Assembly (NCBI GenBank): GCA_018656645.1
Contig: JABHZL010000018.1
Coordinates: 1 to 48,554, forward strand
Reading direction: 5' to 3'
DNA length: 48,554 bases
Source: Phycisphaerae bacterium
GTDB lineage: Bacteria > Planctomycetota > Phycisphaerae > Phycisphaerales > SM1A02
The translations under genes and the position numbers were made by a program. Positions 42,013 to 48,554 of the stretch are shown one piece after another; the stretch's first letter is position 1; each line of letters opens with the position of its first letter. Below the pieces are notes generated by a model. That model worked only from the letters and a program-made list of their open reading frames with translations. It did no database searches and was not told the DNA's origin.

Positions 42013-43560
42013 CTACCAGTACGAAAGAAGTTGCAGCAAGTCGGTCACGTCGACAACGCCGTCTGCGTTAATATCTTCATCACAACCACTGCATGGTCCC
42101 CAAGCAGAAAGCATCATGAGCAAGTCCTCAACATTGAGTTGACCATCTCCATTGACATCTCCGGGCACGGCGTCGGGTTCAGGCAATAGCCAGCCGACAC
42201 TAAATACTCTACTGCTTCCAGGCGAACCAGAACGGTTCACTTCAAGAACATACTCGCCGCTTGCGAGGTTCTCTATATATAGATGTTCAACATTATCAAC
42301 GGAACTTTCACTTACAACATTTCCACCAGAAAAAATGCTAACACCAGCGTCGCCAGTAATATCAAGAAGCGAGCTGCCATCATGTCCCCAAAGTCGTAAA
42401 TCTAAATCAACTTCTGTATAGCTTGTAAAATTGTTACTAACTGTCTGGTGCCAGGTTAATACCACAGAAACTTCATCAGCAGGAGATGCCACGTCAAACA
42501 AAATATATTTGCTTTGATTATCTGAGATAGTTGTTGTTTCCCAGCCAGCGTGTGGAGCAGGAATTAAACCATTTGTCGATGAGTTTGAAGCATGTTGGCC
42601 ACCACTCATTACTTGCCAAGAACGATCAATGTTTGCCATGCCAACCCCAAACATGTCGTCAATGGGTTGGGTTGTTCGGCCTCGGTTTGGACCAGTTGTT
42701 TCTGAGTTATTAGTCCAAGGCACAACATGATTTCCGCCTGTAAGCAAAACTGTCTTAATGGTTTCAGACATCGTTGCAAAAAAGTTTCCGGCAGTGTTTG
42801 GGTGTGTTTCTGCTGTTTCAATAATCATAGATGTAACGCCTGAAACAACTCCGGTTGCATTACTTGTCGTACTCTGAGATGCAACAATCAGTGGGATCTG
42901 GCAGCCGGATGTGTCGTAGCCACTTGGAATAACACCGCCAATATGGTCACCGCTTGCAGTACCAACACTTACGCAATTAAAACCAAACGACATCAACGGA
43001 TAATGTTCGCCGCTATTTGCAACACCATTCAATATCATGACATTGCTTGAATCGATAGACCAATCTGCTCGGCGAACAACTTCGCTATCAAGTGCAACAT
43101 TTCCAAAGGAACCGATCCAACTATTATTAAAGAGTGCAACGTTTCCAGGCGGGGTTGCCGGATTACTCCCGGTTCCTACTTTTAGAAAAGTGGTTTGCAC
43201 CCAACCCGAAGCCGTATAAACATAAATAGTATCTGTACCAGGAGCAATTCCAGAGTTTCCTGTCCCGTACATTCGCTGCGCAACACTCGTTGCGTGATTT
43301 GAAATACCCGACGTTCCATTCATGAGTGTAAATGATTTTCCGGCAAACTCTGCGTGATCAGTATCCGGGGCATATTCATTTGATGCCCCTGCTTCGACCT
43401 GCGCAACTTCTACACCAGCGCCAGTGGGTTCATTTCCAGCACCAAGCCTATCAATTAAATCAGTCAATCCGTGAGTATCTTGCACGGGTCCAGCAAGCGT
43501 GATAGTACAGAAAAGACTGCTAACGGCGATTGCACATATTTTTACGCGTGTTTTGAGCAT
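42013..43560 (-). CDS. Secreted subtilase-like protein with dockerin-like C-terminus
   Basis: This 515-residue protein. A signal peptide (about 1-24, ending TLAGPV) precedes a domain with the subtilisin fold order: GAGVEVAQVEAG (40s-50s), NHATSVAQRMYGT with His89 where HGTHVAG is expected, ANSGEHYP (181-188) as the oxyanion Asn region, and TTSNATGVVSG (231-241) where GTSMAAPHVSG is expected, giving Ser233. The aspartate position reads Glu56, so the triad is altered. A beta-rich domain (about 330-455, VSVVLTWHQTV; GEYVLEVNRSG) resembles a P/PPC-type domain. The end has two calcium-type loops (DVNGDGQLNVEDLL; DINADGVVDVTDLL). TTGGAGAAGT precedes the ATG. Confidence 0.75.
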   Translation of the reverse strand: MLKTRVKICAIAVSSLFCTITLAGPVQDTHGLTDLIDRLGAGNEPTGAGVEVAQVEAGASNEYAPDTDHAEFAGKSFTLMNGTSGISNHATSVAQRMYGTGNSGIAPGTDTIYVYTASGWVQTTFLKVGTGSNPATPPGNVALFNNSWIGSFGNVALDSEVVRRADWSIDSSNVMILNGVANSGEHYPLMSFGFNCVSVGTASGDHIGGVIPSGYDTSGCQIPLIVASQSTTSNATGVVSGVTSMIIETAETHPNTAGNFFATMSETIKTVLLTGGNHVVPWTNNSETTGPNRGRTTQPIDDMFGVGMANIDRSWQVMSGGQHASNSSTNGLIPAPHAGWETTTISDNQSKYILFDVASPADEVSVVLTWHQTVSNNFTSYTEVDLDLRLWGHDGSSLLDITGDAGVSIFSGGNVVSESSVDNVEHLYIENLASGEYVLEVNRSGSPGSSRVFSVGWLLPEPDAVPGDVNGDGQLNVEDLLMMLSAWGPCSGCDEDINADGVVDVTDLLQLLSYW

Positions 43561-43645
43561 ACTTCTCCAAGAAGAGAGTACCTATATTTACCAAAAAAGC
43601 AATGATAGTTTGTGTGGTTTTCAGAGAGTGCCTCGCACAACCGGA

Positions 43646-44275
43646 CTATTGAGCCGATAACCGCGATTCTACGTCTGCCAAAAGTGCACGCTCGCGTGCA
43701 ACGTCACGTGTCATTGGGACCCAAAAAGTAGAAGGTGTTTGTTCCCAGAGAGAATCCACTGGCAATTCCCTTGTTGTAGTCTCATCACGTAGTGTCCAAC
43801 TGCCTCTTCGAATTCCACGTTTGTATTGCCGCTCAACGAACACCCACACTCTAAGTTCAAGCGGTCCGTCATAAGTTGTAAAATCAACCCCCGAGCCAGT
43901 AAGGAGGGCCGGGCCGGAAAGTTCGCCAACATCGATGATTGGTAATTCTTCAATACCAACTTGACGAAACTCAAAGCGAGCAGTGCGTCGTTGCAGTGTC
44001 ATTGTGTTTTCAAGTGCTTGCCTTGGTGATGACGCTTTTGGTTTCCAAGGCTCGACGATACTTCCAGCTGCTGCTGGGTCTGTGTGTATGTATCCACCGC
44101 GGCGATCAAGTACTGTCGGTTTCATTCCATCTGCTGCTGCAACACTTACTGCCGCATCAAATGCAGCGGCGTATTGTTCTTGTGAAACCAGAAGCACGCC
44201 CGGTCCTGTGCTTGTGGAGGCGCAGCCGGTGCACCAGGCAAAGGTGAAAGCTATAACAAGGAACACTAACTTCAT
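43646..44275 (-). CDS. Lipoprotein of unknown function
   Basis: This 209-residue protein has a lipoprotein signal ending in the lipobox CTGC (FAWCTGCAST). The mature part starts with a Ser/Thr-rich linker and a conserved-looking alpha/beta stretch (SQEQYAAAFDAAVSVAAADG, then VLDRRGGYIHTDPA), then VWVFVERQYKRGIRRGSW and WVPMTRDVARERALLADVE. It looks like small planctomycete lipoproteins of unknown role; I cannot name a family. TAGAAT is 6 nt before its ATG. Confidence 0.72.
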   Translation of the reverse strand: MKLVFLVIAFTFAWCTGCASTSTGPGVLLVSQEQYAAAFDAAVSVAAADGMKPTVLDRRGGYIHTDPAAAGSIVEPWKPKASSPRQALENTMTLQRRTARFEFRQVGIEELPIIDVGELSGPALLTGSGVDFTTYDGPLELRVWVFVERQYKRGIRRGSWTLRDETTTRELPVDSLWEQTPSTFWVPMTRDVARERALLADVESRLSAQ

Positions 44276-44281
44276 GTGTGC

Positions 44282-44287
44282 ATTCTA
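44282..44287 (-). promoter_or_regulatory. Putative -10 of the lipoprotein gene
   Basis: TAGAAT in the minus-strand context ATGTAGAAT, 6 nt before the ATG at 44275. It lies 4 bp from the terminator T-run of the preceding gene. Confidence 0.45.
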
Positions 44288-44290
44288 CAT

Positions 44291-44322
44291 AAAAAAACAC
44301 CCCGACTGAATAAGTCGGGGTG
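44291..44322 (-). terminator. Rho-independent terminator of the metzincin-like gene
   Basis: Read on the minus strand, CACCCCGACT-TATTC-AGTCGGGGTG (44322-44298) forms a perfect 10-bp GC-rich stem with a five-base loop, followed by seven Ts (44297-44291). It lies 32 bp after the stop of the 1070-residue gene and just before the promoter of the next lipoprotein gene. It is the only strong intrinsic terminator in the window. Confidence 0.9.
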
Positions 44323-44353
44323 CCCTGTTTATGATTAATAACACGTCCTACTA

Positions 44354-47300
44354 TTAAGGACAATCGCCAAACATATCGATCAAGATAAGTAGGTCACCAA
44401 CATCAACAGTACCGCTCTCGTCAAGATCTGATCTACTTGCGGAAGTGCCCCAATCAGAAATCAGTGTAAGAATATCGTCAATTCCAACAGAGCCGTCGCC
44501 ATCAATATCTCCAAGGCAAGATGTTTCGATAGTTATACCAAGAACACCGTCGCCAGCAACGCAACCGCCGAGTTCACTTGCTGATGAACCAACTTGAATT
44601 AAGTACGAGTTGCCCGCGACAACCGGTAACGTTGCAATGGACGAGCCATCACTGCACGCAGACTCGTTGCAAGCAATCAAATATTCCATTGTGCACCCGT
44701 CATATACATTAACAATAGAATCAAAGTTCGCTGCTCCGCCAATATCTTCACACGTCCCAATTGAGGCAGTGCCAGTATCAGTGGCAACCCACTTGAACCA
44801 AACATCACAGCCAATTGGATTCCCAGAGCAATCGTACGTACCACTTGTCGATGCGCCACGAGTTGTAAACGGAATAGTTGGTGCTCCTATCGACATCGGT
44901 GAATCGCAACTATTGTTGGGTTGACCCGCAGTCTGCAACGAAACCGTGAGATCAAATTCTGGTTGATCAAGTGGGCTAGCCAATACTTGAATGAGATAAG
45001 TCATTCCTGGATTAGTATCCCAATACACAGTAGATGCTTTTGTGTCACCACTTATACATGGCTCAACACTGTTGTCATTACAGGTCACTGGAACAAGACC
45101 TGGCTTAAACACGCCAATAATCGTATCAATGTCTCCACTACCACACGTTGTTGCTTCCACTGTTCCACCGTATTTTGCGGTGTACACAAACCAACGGTCA
45201 ATTAAATCGTCGTTACCACCAACACACGGTCCTCCATCGCCAAAGAACGATGTAGAGTTCGGAGGATATTTTGCAAAGGTAACACCCTCGTCTACAGGTA
45301 TTGCAATATCTGGTGTGTCGCCCACAACACCTGCTGGAATTACATCAAGGTGCGCCCAGCCCGTAATTCTGCTGTGATCTACACCACCAATTCGAATGTA
45401 ATATCGTTGACCCTTATTAACATCTGCTACCGCTGGACCTTCAAACGCGGTGGCACAAGAAGATGCAATCGGCTGGCTACCCGAATCTGGATACCCAAAA
45501 TATATCTCAACAAAATCAATGCTTTTGGCTTGCAAACCTTGACCATCACCAGCTGGTAAAGAGTCGGGAATACCAACAGCAACCTCCCCATCAAACTCCG
45601 CATCAAAAAACCACCACAAATCTCGATTGTATGGACCGCCGCAGATTCCTCCGCCTCCATTTCCTTCGTCATCGTCCGCACCTGAGTTATCGACCCACCA
45701 GTTGGTATTAAGCCAATGGTGTGGTAGCAACTGAGCGTTAATTATTACGTCATTAAATTCCCACACGCCATCATTTTCAACGTGAATTTTCTCAGGCATC
45801 CATGTTGCATTATTCCCTGAATAATCGTCCCACCAGTAATCGTCACCATCGAGCGTAGCAATTAATCCAACGTAGTAGTCACCCGTTGATATTGTTTGTG
45901 GAATGGTCATCGATAAGTCGCCAGTCCAAAAAGAATCCTCAGACATTGAACTAAATGAGAAAGTAGATATTTTCTTGTCATTCTCACTAATAGTGTTGTT
46001 TGTTGATAGATAGATTCGCAAACGAATATCTGACTGAGAATTACTCGAAACGTTTTCGACTGTCACGTTGTACAGTTCAAGAGTGTCGAGGTCGTTTAAC
46101 CAAGTACTATTTGTAGTTGCGTTTTCCATGCCAGCATCGCCATAATAGGACTCCACGCCAACATCTTCCAAGAAAAGAACGTCTGAATCGTAGATGCCCC
46201 TAACCCCTGCTGCATCCAAAGCATGCAATCCCTTTCCATTCTCGACTATGTCTCGATATGCCGCAGTCATTGTTGTTGGTTGGTCATATTGATACGACTC
46301 ATCACCACAACCAACGTCGTCGCCAGTTTCGTCATCTGTGTATCCGCGTTCCAGTCCAACAGTGTGACCAAGTTCATGTGCTGCAACTGGTCTGTAGAGA
46401 AAGGTGTTTGTGCCAAACGTATCATCCAAATCATATCCCCAAGAGTCAGTGCGATTGAACATAATGTCCGCTTCGACTATTTGCCCACAAAAACCCGCTG
46501 AGCTCGTCCAACACATTGCAACTGCACTCCCCCAGCCGTCGAAACCAGAATACTGATTCAATATTGCTGCATCCGTTGGCCATCCACAAAATTCATCGTC
46601 ACCGTTGTTTGCCCATGAGCCATCCGAGTCGATATAACGAAACAAATCTACAATTATGTTGTAATTTGCCATCGACCAATTGTTGTGGTCAAAACTAGTC
46701 CAATCTTCGGGAACCTGCTGCATAATGACGTTCGTTGATTGGTAGCCACACCAACAAATAACGCCGCGAGATGGGTCGTACATTCTTTTTATTGCATCAA
46801 GAGGCGAGCGGGGTTTAGGGGGTTGCATTTTTGACAAAGCCTGTTTACTACCACACTTTTGTGTGATATATGAAGGAATAGATGTCTGCCTTGCGAGTTC
46901 AAGGTTTGTAACAAAATCCTCAAGAGAAAGTATAGATTCTGATGTTTCTATTCTTCGCGTATTTGAAGTTGCGCCCTCTGTCATTGCTCGGGGCGGTTCA
47001 ACCGAACTTGCAAATTCTGGAGTCTCCCAATAAATTGGACGACCCTGCCATACCTGATTCACTGTGGGGGTTGGCGCAAAATCAAATGCTGACATTTTTT
47101 GAATACCGCGACCCCTGTACGTTACTGGGTACATCTCCCCGCGATCATCTTGCAGAATTCGAAAAAGCCCTTGCGTACCGCCCGAAAACGGTGACAAGTA
47201 TGTGTTCCCATCAAGCAGAGTACACACAAGGTAATCTTCACCTACATCAAAGAAGGGTTGGCAACAGGCAGAAATATTGACACCGCCATATGATCCTCCA

Positions 47301-47566
47301 GCAAACCGAAGAGACACTTCCTCAGAGATAAACGCTCTTGCTGAAGGTCTGGTTGAAAGTGCGTCTATTTCAGTAAATACCACTTCGGTTCCGACCATTC
47401 CGCCACCGCCATCAAAAGTGCGAATTTCAGAAACACGACCAATAAAAATTGCGTCTGACATGTGCACGACTTCGTTCAACCGCATGTCTGGGCTGTGGGC
47501 TTGCGAGTGTTGGGCCACCACACACACGATGAGATTTGTAAATACAGTTAATAGTGTCTTTTTCAT
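44354..47566 (-). CDS. Large secreted metzincin-like protein with dockerin-like C-terminus
   Basis: This 1070-residue protein. Signal peptide about 1-23. A metzincin-type zinc motif HELGHTVGLERGY at 397-409 gives His397, Glu398 and His401, followed by a Met-turn-like QPTTMTAAY. The third metal ligand of the HExxHxxGxxH pattern is Arg407, not His or Asp, so zinc binding is in doubt. A CARDB-like region follows (LELYNVTVENVSSN, YYVGLIATLDGDD), then PPC-type repeats with IDTIIGVFKPGLVP, CNDNSVEPCISG and CNESACSDGS. The end has two calcium-type loops, DIDGDGSVGIDDIL and DLDESGTVDVGDLL. It is secreted or surface attached, with a strong terminator after it. TACAAT is 7 nt before the ATG. Confidence 0.78.
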   Translation of the reverse strand: MKKTLLTVFTNLIVCVVAQHSQAHSPDMRLNEVVHMSDAIFIGRVSEIRTFDGGGGMVGTEVVFTEIDALSTRPSARAFISEEVSLRFAGGSYGGVNISACCQPFFDVGEDYLVCTLLDGNTYLSPFSGGTQGLFRILQDDRGEMYPVTYRGRGIQKMSAFDFAPTPTVNQVWQGRPIYWETPEFASSVEPPRAMTEGATSNTRRIETSESILSLEDFVTNLELARQTSIPSYITQKCGSKQALSKMQPPKPRSPLDAIKRMYDPSRGVICWCGYQSTNVIMQQVPEDWTSFDHNNWSMANYNIIVDLFRYIDSDGSWANNGDDEFCGWPTDAAILNQYSGFDGWGSAVAMCWTSSAGFCGQIVEADIMFNRTDSWGYDLDDTFGTNTFLYRPVAAHELGHTVGLERGYTDDETGDDVGCGDESYQYDQPTTMTAAYRDIVENGKGLHALDAAGVRGIYDSDVLFLEDVGVESYYGDAGMENATTNSTWLNDLDTLELYNVTVENVSSNSQSDIRLRIYLSTNNTISENDKKISTFSFSSMSEDSFWTGDLSMTIPQTISTGDYYVGLIATLDGDDYWWDDYSGNNATWMPEKIHVENDGVWEFNDVIINAQLLPHHWLNTNWWVDNSGADDDEGNGGGGICGGPYNRDLWWFFDAEFDGEVAVGIPDSLPAGDGQGLQAKSIDFVEIYFGYPDSGSQPIASSCATAFEGPAVADVNKGQRYYIRIGGVDHSRITGWAHLDVIPAGVVGDTPDIAIPVDEGVTFAKYPPNSTSFFGDGGPCVGGNDDLIDRWFVYTAKYGGTVEATTCGSGDIDTIIGVFKPGLVPVTCNDNSVEPCISGDTKASTVYWDTNPGMTYLIQVLASPLDQPEFDLTVSLQTAGQPNNSCDSPMSIGAPTIPFTTRGASTSGTYDCSGNPIGCDVWFKWVATDTGTASIGTCEDIGGAANFDSIVNVYDGCTMEYLIACNESACSDGSSIATLPVVAGNSYLIQVGSSASELGGCVAGDGVLGITIETSCLGDIDGDGSVGIDDILTLISDWGTSASRSDLDESGTVDVGDLLILIDMFGDCP

Positions 47567-47573
47567 ACAAACT

Positions 47574-47579
47574 ATTGTA
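47574..47579 (-). promoter_or_regulatory. Putative -10 of the metzincin-like gene
   Basis: TACAAT on the minus strand, 7 nt before the ATG at 47566. It is divergent from the pyrB -10. Confidence 0.45.
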
Positions 47580-47623
47580 AAGGGTAGATCTCCATAATAC
47601 TAATTGCCTATTTTTACTTTTGG

Positions 47624-47629
47624 TACAAT
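47624..47629 (+). promoter_or_regulatory. Putative -10 of pyrB
   Basis: TACAAT in the context TTTGGTACAAT, 9 nt before the pyrB ATG. It has the same extended form as the rpmF promoter. No room for a pyrimidine attenuator or PyrR site in the leader. Confidence 0.45.
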
Positions 47630-47638
47630 CTGTACTCT

Positions 47639-48538
47639 ATGGCTTGGAATGGAAGAAATTTTTTAAGTTTAGACAATCTGAGCGGCGAGGATATGGTCGG
47701 GCTCATGCAACGCGCATCTCACTTCCTCGACGCCGGCGATCGGTATGAACCAGACGCTCCACTTGCTGGAAAAATTATCGCCAACCTCTTTATGGAAAAC
47801 TCAACAAGGACTCGTTGTAGTTTTACCGTCGCAACGAAACGGCTCGGGGGTGATTACGTTGACTTACTCGGCGGAACGTCAAGTGCATCAAAAGGCGAAA
47901 CTCTCGTTGACACAGCGCTCAACTTAGAAGCGATGGGCGTTGCGGGAATTGTTGTACGCTGTTCTGAAGAACGCGGTCCGTGGGAAATTGCGCAGCAAGT
48001 GGGAGTGCCCGTCATAAACGCTGGCTCTGGAACAACCGCGCACCCAACGCAAGCACTGCTCGATGCGGTGACGTTAAGCCGTTACTTTGGAAAAGATGAT
48101 CTTTCGGGGGAACACATCGCAATCGTTGGTGATATTGCACACAGCAGAGTCGCCCGTTCAAACGTGATTGGTCTAACCAAACTAGGGGCAACCGTCACAC
48201 TTGTTGGTCCCAAGGAATTGTTACCAACAGATTTGAACTGCGAAACATCTTCAGATTTTGACAGTGTGTTATCCCAAGTTTCTGCTTGCATGATGCTACG
48301 CGTGCAATTTGAACGTAACGCACAAGTCGGTGAAGATTACCGCGAAAAATTTGGGCTTACAGAAACAAGATCCGCCAACTACCAAGGGGCCATTATGCAC
48401 CCCGGACCAATGAACCGCGGATTAGAAATTGATGACAGTGTTGCGAACATTGAAAATTCGCCGCACAACTTGATTCTTTCACAAGTAACAGGCGGTGTTG
48501 CAACTCGCATGGCGATTCTTGAACACCTTATTGGATAA
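47639..48538 (+). CDS. pyrB: Aspartate carbamoyltransferase catalytic subunit
   Basis: PyrB condenses carbamoyl phosphate and aspartate in de novo pyrimidine synthesis. The 299-residue protein has the carbamoyl phosphate motif MENSTRTRCSF (Ser55-Arg59), SASKGETLVDT with Lys85, HPTQALLDAV (His135-), and the aspartate-side MHPGPMNRGLEI. The sequence is slightly short but complete. A new frame may open 10 bp after the stop (ATG 48549, perhaps pyrC). Confidence 0.96.
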   Translation: MAWNGRNFLSLDNLSGEDMVGLMQRASHFLDAGDRYEPDAPLAGKIIANLFMENSTRTRCSFTVATKRLGGDYVDLLGGTSSASKGETLVDTALNLEAMGVAGIVVRCSEERGPWEIAQQVGVPVINAGSGTTAHPTQALLDAVTLSRYFGKDDLSGEHIAIVGDIAHSRVARSNVIGLTKLGATVTLVGPKELLPTDLNCETSSDFDSVLSQVSACMMLRVQFERNAQVGEDYREKFGLTETRSANYQGAIMHPGPMNRGLEIDDSVANIENSPHNLILSQVTGGVATRMAILEHLIG

Positions 48539-48548
48539 AAGAGAAAAC

Positions 48549-48554
48549 ATGGAA
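48549..48554 (+). CDS. Possible start of the gene after pyrB (cut by the window edge)
   Basis: An ATG at 48549, 10 bp after pyrB and preceded by AAAAGAGAAAAC, begins a frame with only two codons in view (Met-Glu). The position suggests a cotranscribed gene, classically pyrC, but nothing in the sequence confirms it. Confidence 0.25.

Overview
The window reads as a chromosomal segment of a planctomycete, most likely a marine, AT-rich member of the Phycisphaerae. The assignment is an inference. It rests on a Ser/Thr kinase fused to a membrane segment and a long WD40-type propeller region, on two large secreted proteins ending in paired dockerin/EF-hand-like repeats of the 'GDxNGDGxxxxxDLLxLLxxWG' kind, on Gram-negative style lipoproteins, and on gene neighbourhoods typical of that group. 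Coding density is very high. Many genes overlap by an ATGA, and no tRNA, rRNA, CRISPR array, insertion sequence or prophage was seen.

Layout. Positions 1-9.4 kb hold the tail of a truncated gene, pabB (-), then ppdK, a HIT protein, a kinase-WD40 protein, nadC and birA (+). Positions 9.4-17.1 kb hold one compact run of eight genes (+). It starts with two small proteins, followed by a MutL-family (glutamate-mutase-activator-like) ASKHA ATPase, a barrel-sandwich/KOW-like protein and four membrane proteins, one with an FnIII domain and a DUF6754-like cytoplasmic domain. No mutase or B12 gene accompanies it, and this is the best candidate for an undescribed system. Positions 17.2-22.8 kb hold a fatty-acid operon: rpmF, plsX, fabH, fabD, a lipoprotein with a collagen-like tail, fabG, acpP and fabF. 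At about 22.79 kb fabF stops being fabF and runs into the antisense of an M3 oligopeptidase (-), which is cut at the same point. Both genes therefore lose their 3' ends at one join, by a real deletion or rearrangement or by an assembly/amplification chimera. After the join come ispE (-), an AsmA-like protein (+), a GYF-domain membrane protein (-), tag (+), a NIF3-like protein (-), a Bax1/YccA protein (+), a RibBA whose cyclohydrolase half lacks its zinc cysteines (-), an M42-like peptidase (+), a His/Met-rich lipoprotein, a CBS-domain CorC-type protein and ybeY (-), nuoF, a small ORF, nuoE and nuoD (-), a fused ABC permease (-), a subtilase-like secreted protein, a lipoprotein and a large metzincin-like secreted protein (-), and pyrB (+).

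The metabolic genes cover folate (pabB), pyruvate/PEP interconversion (ppdK), NAD (nadC), biotin transfer (birA), type II fatty acid synthesis, isoprenoids (ispE), riboflavin (ribBA), complex I (nuoDEF) and pyrimidines (pyrB). A regulatory theme runs through the window. At least a dozen operon-leading genes have a TAnnnT -10-like hexamer only 6-14 nt before the start codon, usually with no Shine-Dalgarno, which points to widespread leaderless transcription. The few genes with longer leaders (acpP, the Bax1 gene, the lipoprotein at 34.9 kb) do show Shine-Dalgarno sequences. A palindromic repeat of the GTGCC(T)GGCAC / GGTGTC-GACACC type occurs twice, each time beside such a promoter.
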